Below are positions 1 through 6,906 of a stretch of 16,879 bases of DNA, piece by piece. Each line of letters starts with the position of its first letter. Position 1 is the first letter of the stretch. The notes beneath the pieces are model-generated. The model ran no database searches. It saw only the letters and a program-made list of their open reading frames with translations, and was not told the DNA's origin. The stretch is from Anaerolineae bacterium (GTDB lineage: Bacteria; Chloroflexota; Anaerolineae; UBA1429): contig JAFGLK010000156.1 in NCBI GenBank assembly GCA_016928125.1, forward strand, positions 1-16,879, given 5' to 3'. A program made the translations under genes and the position numbers.

Positions 1-1
1 C

Positions 2-922
2 AATCGGGGCATCGATTGGGAGCGCCTGCCCGGCACTACCGAGGATGGCATCGAGCGCCAGAAGCTCATGTGCCAGGCCATCATCGAAAAGGGCGATCGT
101 ATCACCGCCCAGGATCTCTATGAGGTGGTGGTGCGCGTCACCGATCTGGACAAGATGTGGTACATGACCCAGCCTGAGGATCTGCGCGTGATCAAGTTCA
201 TGAAGGCTGGGGTGCCGGCCTTCGAGGTGGGGCGCTTGAGCGGCTGGTACGACTTGAACTTCAATCGGGCCACCCAGCCCATCGGCCTGATCAACGCCTG
301 CGATCCGGAAGGGGCAGTGCGCGACGTGTTGGACATCGGGCGCCTCTTCTATGGCCCTACGGACCGTGCGCTCGAGTGGGCGGGCGCCTATGACGCGGCC
401 ATTGCGGCAGCTCTCTGCCCCGACGCCACACTAGACACGGTCCTCGAGGCCGCGCTCCGATTCTCGAATGAGACCATGCAGGGCGAGATCTTGCGCGCGG
501 TCGAGATCGCCCGCAGCGAGAGCGACTATGTCGCGATGCGCGCGGCCTTTTACGAGATCTATAGCGGGCGAGGCATCCCCTATGCGGCCTGCTATGCCAA
601 TGAGACTGTGTCCAAGGGGCTGGCGGTTTTCGTGCACACCGGCGGCGATGCCAGGGCCGCCGTTTTGGAGGGCGTCAATTTTGGACGCGACACCGACTGC
701 CTTGCGGCGACGGCGGGAGGCCTGGCCGGCGCCTATAGCGGCATCGGGGCTCTGCCGGAGGCCTGGGTCGCCCAGGTGGATCGCGCGACCGCAGCCAACC
801 CCTATACCAACATTCAGTGCACGATCCGTGAACATGCCGATGGCATCTATGCGGCGCTTCAGGGGCGGGCTCAGCGGATGCGCGCCCTGGCGGAGCTGAT
901 CGCGCCAGCGTCAGAGGCATGA
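2..922 (+). CDS. ADP-ribosylglycohydrolase family protein, C-terminal part
   Basis: The reading frame is open from base 2, so the gene starts left of the window and at least 306 residues are visible. The family (DraG/ARH fold) hydrolyses the N- or O-glycosidic bond between ADP-ribose, or related ribosides, and its carrier using a binuclear Mg site. The visible marks are a TTEDGIERQKLM stretch near the left edge and, near the C-terminus, NFGRDTDCLAATAGG, which matches the family's C-terminal metal-binding GRDTD motif followed by a Gly/Ala-rich helix. The N-terminal acidic metal ligands lie outside the window. An ATG at 68 is in frame but falls inside conserved sequence, so it is not the start. 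The substrate cannot be told: family members act on ADP-ribosyl-protein, ADP-ribosylated small molecules or unknown ribosides. The nucleoside hydrolase further right fits a ribose-salvage reading. A 63-base gap with a GGAGG Shine-Dalgarno separates it from the methyltransferase. Confidence 0.85.
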   Translation, partial: NRGIDWERLPGTTEDGIERQKLMCQAIIEKGDRITAQDLYEVVVRVTDLDKMWYMTQPEDLRVIKFMKAGVPAFEVGRLSGWYDLNFNRATQPIGLINACDPEGAVRDVLDIGRLFYGPTDRALEWAGAYDAAIAAALCPDATLDTVLEAALRFSNETMQGEILRAVEIARSESDYVAMRAAFYEIYSGRGIPYAACYANETVSKGLAVFVHTGGDARAAVLEGVNFGRDTDCLAATAGGLAGAYSGIGALPEAWVAQVDRATAANPYTNIQCTIREHADGIYAALQGRAQRMRALAELIAPASEA

Positions 923-985
923 GCGTCTCATCTGAGGCTGGCATATGGGAATGAGGGTACACGCGGAGGGAGCTTCAGCGAGCAG

Positions 986-1759
986 ATGACTCACGAAGAG
1001 ATGGAAGGGCAACGTTGGTTCACCCTGGCCGAGGCCTATGACCGCACCTGCCAGAAGCTCGTACCCCACTACGATCTCATGCAGGAGCAGGCCTTGCGGA
1101 TCGCGCGCTTGCCCCTGGACAGAGATCTTGTGGTGATCGATCTGGGGGCGGGCAGCGGCATCTTTCTGGAGCGGGTCTTGGCGCGTCATCCTCGGGCCCA
1201 GGGCTATTGGGTGGACTATTCCGAAGATTTCCTACGCGTTGCCCGCCGCAGACTGGCACCCTATGGCTGTCGTGCGCACTATGTGCTCTCGCGGCTGGAG
1301 GAAGATTTGGAACGCGCGATTGAGGGGCCCGTCGATCTGATCTTCTCGATGTCGGCCATCCATCATCTGGCCGGCGCGGGCAAGCGGGCTCTGTTCCGAC
1401 GTTGCAGTTCCCTCCTCAGGGCAGGCGGCTGGCTGCTGATCGTCGACGAGATGCAGACGGTCTATCCCGATGCCTATCTGGCCAGCATGCAGCGCTGGGT
1501 CGAGCATGTGGTGGCCTCTGCGGACGGCGTGGATGCAGAGCTCAAGCCCCACTATGATCTATTTGGCGCGCATTTCGAGAACTGGAAGCGCCGCAACATA
1601 CTGGAAAGGCACACGCCCCGCAAGCCCGGTGATGATCTGCACGAGTCCTTTCTGGCGCAGATGGTCTGGCTGAGGGAAGCTGGCCTGGAGCAGGTCGATC
1701 TGTTTCTGAAGTACCATCTCTGGTCCCTCATTGGCGGCCGTAGACCGGGGCCAGCCTGA
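986..1759 (+). CDS. class I SAM-dependent methyltransferase
   Basis: This 257-residue cytoplasmic protein should transfer a methyl group from S-adenosylmethionine to an unknown acceptor. It has the Rossmann-like order of the family: motif I VVIDLGAGSG at residues 49-58, an acidic residue ending strand 2 in WVDYSEDFL at about 75-83, and the post-motif region DLIFSMSAIHHL at about 117-128, typical of small-molecule methyltransferases of the UbiE/COQ5-like Methyltransf_25 type. After that the chain has LRAGGWLLIVDE, the usual strand 5 region. The ATG at 986 is preceded by GGAGGG at 966-971. The next gene begins 10 bases after the stop, so the two are probably cotranscribed. No substrate-specifying domain is visible. 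Confidence 0.88.
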   Translation: MTHEEMEGQRWFTLAEAYDRTCQKLVPHYDLMQEQALRIARLPLDRDLVVIDLGAGSGIFLERVLARHPRAQGYWVDYSEDFLRVARRRLAPYGCRAHYVLSRLEEDLERAIEGPVDLIFSMSAIHHLAGAGKRALFRRCSSLLRAGGWLLIVDEMQTVYPDAYLASMQRWVEHVVASADGVDAELKPHYDLFGAHFENWKRRNILERHTPRKPGDDLHESFLAQMVWLREAGLEQVDLFLKYHLWSLIGGRRPGPA

Positions 1760-1769
1760 GAGGTGAAGG

Positions 1770-2231
1770 ATGATTGCAGGCATATGCTTTGCGCACGTCA
1801 ATCTGGTCGCGCACGACTGGCGGCGTCTGGCCCGCTTCTATGAGGAGGTGCTGGGATGCGTTCCCGTCCCGCCGCCGCGCGATCTCTCGGGCCCAACCCT
1901 CGAAGCGGCCACCGGTGTGCGGGGGGCGCATCTCGTTGGGGCCCACCTGCGCCTTCCGGGATACGACGATACAGGTCCCACGCTGGAGATCTTTCAGTAC
2001 GAATCTGAGGTGGCAGGCCCGACGCCGGCCATCAACCGGCCGGGGCTAGGCCATCTGGCCTTTGCAGTAGCGGATGTGGAGGAGGCGCGCGACGCCGTGC
2101 TACAGGCTGGGGGAGGGGCCGTGGGAGAGATTGTGCGCCTGGCCGTGCCCGACGCGGGCACCGTCACGTTTCTCTATGCCACCGACCCTGAGGGCAACAT
2201 CCTCGAGCTGCAGAGCTGGGCCCGCGAATGA
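1770..2231 (+). CDS. VOC-superfamily (glyoxalase/dioxygenase-fold) protein
   Basis: This 153-residue protein has two beta-alpha-beta-beta-beta modules of the vicinal oxygen chelate fold. The four usual metal-ligand positions are all occupied: His9 (FAHVNL), Glu73 (TLEIF), His95 (GLGHLAF) and Glu146 (NILELQ). The H/E/H/E set is that of glyoxalase I and related metal-dependent isomerases or lyases. DPEGNILELQ is the family's C-terminal signature. The reaction is not identifiable; glyoxalase-like detoxification, an epimerase or a fosfomycin-type resistance enzyme are all possible. The ATG at 1770 sits 10 bases after the methyltransferase stop with a GAGGTGAAGG-like ribosome site between. A GNAT gene begins 46 bases after its stop. 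Confidence 0.87.
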   Translation: MIAGICFAHVNLVAHDWRRLARFYEEVLGCVPVPPPRDLSGPTLEAATGVRGAHLVGAHLRLPGYDDTGPTLEIFQYESEVAGPTPAINRPGLGHLAFAVADVEEARDAVLQAGGGAVGEIVRLAVPDAGTVTFLYATDPEGNILELQSWARE

Positions 2232-2277
2232 AAGCGTTCTGGTGCTGCCACAGGCACAACGAACATCTGGTCTGACC

Positions 2278-2828
2278 ATGGAACTGCTCACTCCCCGCCT
2301 GATCCTGCGGGAATTCGAGGCCAAGGACTGGCGTGCAGTGCTGAACTACCAGACCGATCCCCGCTATGCGCGCTGCTACCCTCCGGCTGAGCGCAGCGCG
2401 AGCGAGGCGCGCGCTTTTGTGACCACTTCATCGCCTGGCAGGCCCAGGAGCCGCGGATCAAGTATCAGCTGGCGATCACACTCAGGACTGAGGGGCGCCT
2501 GATCGGCAATTGTGGCCTGCGGATGACAGAGACTGGGGCCCACGAGGCGGATCTGGGCTATGAGTTGAACCCGGATTACTGGGGATGCGGCTACGCCACA
2601 GAGGCCGCGGCTGCGCTTATAGATTGGGGCTTTGCCCAGCTTGGCCTGCATCGCGTGTGGGCCTGGTGCATCGCCGACAACGCGCGCTCGGCCCGCGTCC
2701 TGGAGAGACTCGGCATGTACCTGGAGGGCCGCCAACGGGAAAAGGTGTGGATGGGCGATCGCTGGGCGGATGCGCTGCTGTATGGCATCCTGGTGCACGA
2801 GTGGCGAGAAGGGAGGGGCGTGACGTGA
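2278..2828 (+). pseudogene. GNAT acetyltransferase, RimJ/RimL type, split by a one-base frameshift
   Basis: Two frames together make one GNAT protein of about 183 residues that would acetylate an amine, possibly a protein N-terminus as in RimJ/RimL. The first frame starts MELLTPRLILREFEAKDW, a typical RimJ/L opening, and runs to about base 2421 (SEARAFV). The second frame continues with DHFIAWQAQEPRIKYQLA, then IGNCGLRM, LGYELNPDYWGCGYATEAA (the acetyl-CoA loop region) and ADNARSARVLERLGM. The join is clean if one G is missing in gtg-(g)ac near 2419-2422; without it, frame 1 stops at 2502. The stop of the second frame overlaps the next GTG start by 4 bases. Either a real inactivating deletion or a sequencing/assembly error would explain this. 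There is no obvious slippery heptamer with a stimulatory structure, so programmed frameshifting is unlikely. No strong ribosome site is seen before 2278. Confidence 0.8.
2811..2818 (+). promoter_or_regulatory. Shine-Dalgarno fixing the GTG start of the nucleoside hydrolase
   Basis: GGGAGGGG lies 6 bases before GTG 2825. The same frame is open far upstream, so this site is what places the start at 2825. Confidence 0.6.
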
Positions 2829-3727
2829 ACTCAGATGCGAGAGAACGCAAGGTGCCGCGAATCCCCGCAAAAGGGGAACGGCTGCGGGTGGTGATCGATA
2901 GCGACGCCAAGAACGAGATCGACGACCAATGGGCTATCGCCCTGGCCATTCTCTCGCCCGAGCGCTTTCAGATCGAGGGCTTTGTGGGTGCGAACTATGA
3001 CAATGCGCGCGGCGGGCCCGACGGCATCGAGAAATCGGTGCGCGAGATCGAGCTGATCCTGGACAAGGCGGGACAGGCTGGCCGCTGGCCGGTGCTCCAT
3101 GGATCACACCCCATGCGCTACGCGCGAGAGCCTTCTCCATCAGAGGGGATGGAGTTCATCATCGAGCGTGCCCTGGCCAGCTCGCCCGATGATCCCCTGT
3201 GGGTCATCGGCCTGGGCGCCGCCACCGACATGGCCTCGGCCTACCTCAAGGAGCCGCGCATCGTCGACCGCGTGGTGGCCTTCTGGCATCTGCGCACACG
3301 CTGGCCGGAGAAATGCTACAATTTCAACGTCTTTGGCGATGTGCGCGCCGCCCGCCTGCTCTTTCATTCGCCGCTCTCGTTTGTGCTGTTCGACACAGGC
3401 ACCTACCTCACCTGTCCGATGGAAGAGTCGGAGCGCCGGGTGAGGCCCTATGGTGAGTTGGGCGCCTATCTGCACAACTATCGCCACACCTCGCCCGCCT
3501 TTATGTCGCCGCGCAAGGGCTTTTTCGATCTGGGCGACATCGCCGCGCTGCTGGATCCCGATCTGGCCTGCTGGGAGCAGACGGCCTGCCCCGAGGTGGA
3601 CTGGGACCTGGACTATGTCTTCCGCGACACCCTCGGCAGCATCCTGCGCTGCTATCATATCGACCGAGATGGGACCTTTGCGCTGCTGTATGACCGACTG
3701 GAGCGATACTTTGGCCACACATCATGA
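2825..3727 (+). CDS. nucleoside hydrolase (IUNH-like), GTG start
   Basis: This 300-residue cytoplasmic enzyme of the inosine-uridine nucleoside N-ribohydrolase fold would release ribose and a base from a nucleoside; the substrate is unknown. The Ca-binding N-terminal motif is present but long: residues 25-35 read DSDAKNEIDDQ instead of the usual DxDPGxDD, so the two acidic groups are two residues further apart than in classical members. Later marks are GLGAATDMASAYL (nucleoside-pocket Gly/Thr/Asp segment) and FFDLGDIAALLDPDLA, which aligns with the C-terminal catalytic HDPLA-type region and places Asp in the metal-ligand position but no His before it. The GTG is chosen for its strong ribosome site and because it overlaps the GNAT stop by 4 bases (GTGA), a translational-coupling arrangement. 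The alkyltransferase gene begins within its last codons. Confidence 0.85.
   Translation: MNSDARERKVPRIPAKGERLRVVIDSDAKNEIDDQWAIALAILSPERFQIEGFVGANYDNARGGPDGIEKSVREIELILDKAGQAGRWPVLHGSHPMRYAREPSPSEGMEFIIERALASSPDDPLWVIGLGAATDMASAYLKEPRIVDRVVAFWHLRTRWPEKCYNFNVFGDVRAARLLFHSPLSFVLFDTGTYLTCPMEESERRVRPYGELGAYLHNYRHTSPAFMSPRKGFFDLGDIAALLDPDLACWEQTACPEVDWDLDYVFRDTLGSILRCYHIDRDGTFALLYDRLERYFGHTS
3700..3703 (+). promoter_or_regulatory. Shine-Dalgarno supporting the TTG start at 3711
   Basis: GGAG lies 7 bases before TTG 3711, inside the end of the nucleoside hydrolase gene. It favours that start over ATG 3690, which lacks a site at proper spacing. Confidence 0.4.
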
Positions 3728-4301
3728 GCTTCTACGCTACCAACCGGTGCCCTCGCCCTTTGGCGCGATGGCCATCGTCTGGCAGGCTTTTGGGGACGGC
3801 GTGCGCGTGCGACGCATTCATCTGCCGGCGCCAAACGGTGCGTTGGAGCGGCGGCTGGATCAGGCCCATGGCCACGTGACCCCGGGGACATGCGAGCCTA
3901 TCGCGTTGCTCGCCGCGCAGATGGGCCGTTTTCTGCAGGGCGAGGATGTGCTGCTCCCGCTCGACAATCTGGACTTGGGATCCTGTCCCCCCTTCGCGCG
4001 CAGGGTGCTGCTGGCCGAGTATGCCATCCCGCGCGGTTGTATCAGCACCTACGGGCGTATCGCGCGGCATCTGGGTACACCCAAGGCCGCGCGCGCCGTG
4101 GGCAACGCCTTGGCGCGTAACCCCTTCCCAATCGTGATTCCATGCCATCGGGCCGTGCGGGCCGACGGGTCCCTCGGGGGCTACCAGGGCGGGTTGGCGA
4201 TGAAGGCCGCTCTGCTCGGACTGGAGGGCATCTCCGTCTGTGACGGTCGGGTGCATGCTCCCCGCTTGTTCTATGATGATGACGCTCAGACGGTGGGCTG
4301 A
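3711..4301 (+). CDS. ogt: methylated-DNA--protein-cysteine methyltransferase (O6-alkylguanine-DNA alkyltransferase)
   Basis: This 196-residue suicide repair protein moves the alkyl group from O6-alkylguanine in DNA to its own cysteine. The diagnostic active site is PFPIVIPCHRAV with Cys145, preceded by the arginine-finger helix KAARAVGNALARNP (Arg128), and followed by GSLGGYQGG and MKAALLGLEG. The N-terminal 85 residues are a short ribonuclease-H-like domain as in Ogt/MGMT, without an Ada regulatory domain. The start is uncertain. TTG 3711 has GGAG at good spacing and overlaps the nucleoside hydrolase by 17 bases; ATG 3690 is in frame with 7 more residues; the ATG at 3724 is out of frame. It is probably translated from the same message as the nucleoside hydrolase. 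A ribose-salvage neighbourhood is not its usual partner, so the link may be only transcriptional. Confidence 0.92.
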   Translation: MATHHELLRYQPVPSPFGAMAIVWQAFGDGVRVRRIHLPAPNGALERRLDQAHGHVTPGTCEPIALLAAQMGRFLQGEDVLLPLDNLDLGSCPPFARRVLLAEYAIPRGCISTYGRIARHLGTPKAARAVGNALARNPFPIVIPCHRAVRADGSLGGYQGGLAMKAALLGLEGISVCDGRVHAPRLFYDDDAQTVG

Positions 4302-4352
4302 GAGATCCTCACCCAAACACGATCACACCCACATAAAAGCTCCATATCCAGG

Positions 4353-4361
4353 TGGTATGAT
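4353..4361 (+). promoter_or_regulatory. candidate extended -10 promoter for the ferritin-like lipoprotein gene
   Basis: TGGTATGAT fits an extended -10 (TGn plus TATGAT, 5 of 6 to TATAAT). No convincing -35 lies 16-18 bases upstream. Transcription would begin near 4368, leaving a leader of about 59 bases. Confidence 0.4.
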
Positions 4362-4367
4362 GGCCGT

Positions 4368-4391
4368 AGACAGTTCACGGAACGACTGTCT
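4368..4391. repeat. 7-bp perfect inverted repeat at the predicted transcript start
   Basis: AGACAGT (4368-4374) and ACTGTCT (4385-4391) are perfect inverted copies around a 10-base spacer. The repeat begins at the predicted transcription start of the downstream gene, so it could be an operator or a leader hairpin. No T run follows, so it is not an ordinary terminator of the upstream operon. Confidence 0.5.
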
Positions 4392-4426
4392 TGTGCTCGA
4401 ATCATGCCCTAAAGGAGATCATTACA

Positions 4427-5017
4427 ATGAAACGGTTCATCATACCCCTGGTGTTTTCGCTGTTCATCGTAGCTTGCGCCGGGCCGCTTGCGGCCGGGGT
4501 TCGCGGCGAGTCGGTGCCGGAGGTTCTGGCGGGCCAGGCTGAGAATGTCGCCCCTGTGGAGCACCTCGACTGCCCCATCTGTGCGTTCGACATGGCCAGC
4601 TATGCTGGCCCGCTGAACGAGCAGGAAGTACACGGCTTGCTGCTGGCTCTTAACGACGAATATCATGCCTGGGCCGTGTACGATCAAGTTCTCCAGGATC
4701 ATGGCGATGTGCGTCCCTTTGTGAATATCAAGACCTCAGAGGCCAAGCATATCGAGGCGCTTCAGGAGCTCTTTGTCGCCTATGATGTGCCAGTGCCCGA
4801 GAATCCCTGGGTGGATCAGGCGCCCAGCTTTGATAGCCTGAAGGAGGCCTGCGCCACCGGCGTCGAGGCAGAGATCGCGAATGTGGATCTCTACACCGAG
4901 CTGTTCGCGAGCACCGAGCGAGACGACATCCTCAAAGTGTATACCTCCCTCCAGAGGGCCTCAGACGAGAATCACCTGCCCGCTTTCGAGCGGTGCGCTC
5001 GAAGATCTGGGGCCTAG
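4427..5017 (+). CDS. ferritin-like DUF2202 lipoprotein
   Basis: This 196-residue protein has a lipoprotein signal: positive MKRF, a hydrophobic stretch, then IVAC with Cys17 as the lipobox cysteine, so it should be anchored on the outer face of the membrane. A short linker holds a CPIC pair (residues 49-52). From about residue 60 it matches the DUF2202 four-helix, ferritin/rubrerythrin-like domain. Likely di-iron ligands are in helix A Glu78 (NDEYHAW), helix B Glu105 and His108 (SEAKHIEAL), helix C around Glu147/Glu149 (VEAEIANVDLY) and helix D Glu181/His183 (ENHLPAF). The family's activity is not settled; iron handling or peroxide/oxygen protection is inferred. The ATG at 4427 is chosen because AAAGGAG sits at 4411-4417 and the signal peptide begins there; an earlier in-frame ATG would spoil the signal. 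It has its own candidate promoter and is followed by three hairpins, so it looks monocistronic. Confidence 0.85.
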   Translation: MKRFIIPLVFSLFIVACAGPLAAGVRGESVPEVLAGQAENVAPVEHLDCPICAFDMASYAGPLNEQEVHGLLLALNDEYHAWAVYDQVLQDHGDVRPFVNIKTSEAKHIEALQELFVAYDVPVPENPWVDQAPSFDSLKEACATGVEAEIANVDLYTELFASTERDDILKVYTSLQRASDENHLPAFERCARRSGA

Positions 5018-5026
5018 AGAGGCCCC
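5009..5026 (+). terminator. hairpin across the stop codon of the ferritin-like gene
   Basis: GGGGCC, a 6-base loop TAGAGA containing the stop codon, then GGCCCC. A 6-bp GC-only stem with no T run; probably the first of a set of 3' end hairpins. Confidence 0.35.
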
Positions 5027-5027
5027 T

Positions 5028-5050
5028 AAAGGCGCCGGATCAGGCGCTTT
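5028..5050 (+). terminator. rho-independent terminator candidate
   Basis: AAAGGCGCC, loop GGATCA, then GGCGCTTT form an 8-bp stem with one bulged G. It ends in TTT, giving a compact terminator 10 bases after the DUF2202 stop. The T tract is short. Confidence 0.5.
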
Positions 5051-5054
5051 CATA

Positions 5055-5085
5055 GTCGGGAGGAGCGTGCAGCGCTCCTCCCGAC
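5055..5085 (+). terminator. 13-bp perfect hairpin after the ferritin-like gene
   Basis: GTCGGGAGGAGCG (5055-5067), loop TGCAG, CGCTCCTCCCGAC (5073-5085) is a perfect 13-bp GC-rich stem. No T run follows. It is probably part of transcription termination or 3' end protection; a regulatory RNA element is possible. Confidence 0.55.
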
Positions 5086-5206
5086 GGCGACACCCCGCGC
5101 TACGGGGCCATCTCGCTTGCCCCGCCTGGGTACCCGTGCTACGCTTGGCCAAGCTCGTATCCCCAGGCGCGTGCCAGGGACGAAGTAGATTGATGGATAA
5201 CATGCC

Positions 5207-6106
5207 ATGAGAAGGCTGGCGCCTAGACTCCACCTGGCCCCACGCGCGTCCACACGCCGGGCATGGGCGGCGGGGCGGGCTGCCGGCCAGTCGTGGTGGC
5301 AAAGGCTGCATTTCCGCTTCTATGCCGGCTGGCCCTACGGCTACATCGGCTCAGCCATCGGCGAGCGGCGCCGCCTCTGGTGGCTGCGCATCTTTTTCGC
5401 CCCCTTTCTGCTCAAGGCGCTGTGCCCGCTCAAGTGGTCCGACAGCTATCACGGCAAGGTGATGCCGACCGACCAAGCCAGGCGCTTGATCGAGGTCCAC
5501 GAGCCCGTTGACCGCATCGTGCCCGAACAGGTGATCCCCTTTGAACAGGCGCGGCATCTGATCATCAGTCGGGAGCAGCCCGTGGTCGTTCTGGACTGCC
5601 CCTGTCGTGCGGCGCGGGTGAAGCCCTGTCTGCCCTTGGATGTCTGTCTCATCGTGGGCGAGCCTTTTGCGAGCTTTGTGCTCGAGCACCATCCGACCCA
5701 CTCGCGGCAGATCACACCCGATGAGGCCATCGAGATCCTGGAAGCCGAAGCGCAACGGGGACACGTGCACCACGCCTTTTTCAAGGACGCGATGTTGGAT
5801 CGCTTCTTCGCCATCTGCAATTGCTGCGCCTGCTGCTGCGGGGCCATGATGGCCCATTCCCAAGGAACGCCTATGTTGATCTCATCGGGCTACGTTGCTC
5901 AAGTTGACTCGACAGCCTGTCAGACCTGCGGCGCGTGCGCCAACGTGTGCCCCTTTGGCGCTATCTCCATAGGCGATCTGGCCTGGGTGAACCGAGAAGT
6001 GTGCATGGGCTGTGGCGTGTGTGTCAGGCACTGTCCACATCACGCGCTGGCTCTTGTGCGCGATGAGAGCAAGCCCGCCCCCTTGGGTCGCTTGCTCCAG
6101 GCCTAG
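5207..6106 (+). CDS. cysteine-rich 4Fe-4S dicluster protein
   Basis: This 299-residue protein carries two canonical ferredoxin motifs near the C-terminus: CQTCGACANVCP (Cys238, 241, 244, then 248) and CMGCGVCVRHCP (Cys266, 269, 272, then 276). These should hold two [4Fe-4S] clusters for electron transfer. Upstream are two more cysteine groups: CPCR with Cys131/133 plus Cys141/147, and an unusual CNCCACCC run (Cys204, 206, 207, 209-211) that may hold another cofactor or form disulfides. The N-terminus is Arg/Trp-rich with a hydrophobic stretch at about 57-75 (LWWLRIFFAPFLLKAL) that could touch a membrane but is weak for a transmembrane helix. No enzyme domain is recognised. Its place just upstream of a hydrogenase operon suggests, but does not prove, a role as redox partner. 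ATG 5207 is used; ATG 5202 is out of frame, and the ribosome site is weak. Confidence 0.8.
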   Translation: MRRLAPRLHLAPRASTRRAWAAGRAAGQSWWQRLHFRFYAGWPYGYIGSAIGERRRLWWLRIFFAPFLLKALCPLKWSDSYHGKVMPTDQARRLIEVHEPVDRIVPEQVIPFEQARHLIISREQPVVVLDCPCRAARVKPCLPLDVCLIVGEPFASFVLEHHPTHSRQITPDEAIEILEAEAQRGHVHHAFFKDAMLDRFFAICNCCACCCGAMMAHSQGTPMLISSGYVAQVDSTACQTCGACANVCPFGAISIGDLAWVNREVCMGCGVCVRHCPHHALALVRDESKPAPLGRLLQA

Positions 6107-6135
6107 CCTGCCATCGGTGAGCACCGCAACTGGGC

Positions 6136-6163
6136 TTTACAGGCCAAGTCGCCCGGCTATAAT
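6136..6163 (+). promoter_or_regulatory. sigma-70-type promoter of the rpiA-cyclase-hydrogenase unit
   Basis: TTTACA (6136-6141, 5 of 6 to TTGACA), a 16-base spacer and TATAAT (6158-6163, perfect). Transcription would start near 6170, about 44 bases before rpiA. This is the best promoter seen in the window and heads the four-gene unit to 10512. Confidence 0.7.
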
Positions 6164-6213
6164 CGATAGCGTGCGGACGCGATCGCAAAACCCACGTGTG
6201 GAGAGACTGTCGG

Positions 6214-6900
6214 ATGGCGGCTTTGGAGGAGCTCAAACGGGCGGCCGGGTATCGCGCAAGCGAGTTCGTACGGGATGGCATGGTGATCGGCCTGGGCAGC
6301 GGCTCGACAGCGCGTTACGCCACACTGCGCATCGCCCGGAGGCTTTGCGAGGGCAGTCTACGGGACATTATCGCGATTCCCACCTCTGAGGATACGGCGC
6401 GCCTGGCCAGAGACCATGGCATTCCGCTCAGTACGCTGGATACCTACGGTGAGATCGAGGTCACCATTGATGGCGCCGACGAGGTCGATCCCGATTTCAA
6501 CCTGATCAAGGGCCACGGGGGCTTTTTGCTGCGCGAGAAGATTGTTGCCAGCGCGACCCGGCATGAGATCATTGTGGTGGACGATTCCAAACTGGTCGAG
6601 CGGCTTGGCTCGCGATTCCCAGTTCCCGTGGAGGTTGTGCGCTTTGGCTGGCGTCAGGTGGAAAGGGTGCTCTCGCGCATTGCGCTCCAGGTCGCCTTGC
6701 GCCTCGATCAGGGGACGCCGCGTGTGACCGATGAGGGGAATTACATCTTGGACTGCTCCTTTGAGTCGATCGACGATCCCAAGGCGCTGAGCAGGGAACT
6801 CAATAGTGTGCCGGGCGTCGTCGAGAACGGCCTCTTTGTCGACATGGTAGAGAGAGTGGTTGTCGCCGCCCCGGCAGGTGTGCGCATCCTGGAGAAATGA
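6214..6900 (+). CDS. rpiA: ribose-5-phosphate isomerase A
   Basis: This 228-residue cytoplasmic enzyme interconverts ribose 5-phosphate and ribulose 5-phosphate in the pentose phosphate pathway. Family marks are the phosphate loop GLGSGST at residues 26-32, VTIDGADEVDP with catalytic Asp86 and Asp89, IKGHGGFLLREKIVA with Lys99 and Glu108 (equivalents of E. coli Lys94 and Glu103), and the C-terminal GNYILDCSF. The length fits RpiA (about 220-230). ATG 6214 is preferred over in-frame GTG 6196 because GGAGAG at 6200-6205 lies 8 bases before it. The diguanylate cyclase gene starts 6 bases after the stop, so the two share a message. A housekeeping sugar-phosphate enzyme leading a signalling/hydrogenase operon is unusual; it may only supply the promoter. 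Confidence 0.95.
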   Translation: MAALEELKRAAGYRASEFVRDGMVIGLGSGSTARYATLRIARRLCEGSLRDIIAIPTSEDTARLARDHGIPLSTLDTYGEIEVTIDGADEVDPDFNLIKGHGGFLLREKIVASATRHEIIVVDDSKLVERLGSRFPVPVEVVRFGWRQVERVLSRIALQVALRLDQGTPRVTDEGNYILDCSFESIDDPKALSRELNSVPGVVENGLFVDMVERVVVAAPAGVRILEK

Positions 6901-6906
6901 GACCGC

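Noticed and set aside
2415..2425. Programmed -1 frameshift in the GNAT gene
   Set aside because: The run CTTTTGT is not a standard X-XXY-YYZ slippery site, I see no stimulatory structure, and GNAT genes are not known for recoding; a deletion or read error is simpler.
3450..3710. Upstream extension of the alkyltransferase frame
   Set aside because: It lies inside the nucleoside hydrolase gene in another frame and reads as low-complexity sequence; Ogt homology begins after about 3711.
5118..5146. Possible promoter before the 4Fe-4S protein
   Set aside because: The TTGCCC/TACGCT pair matches consensus at only four and three positions; too weak to call.
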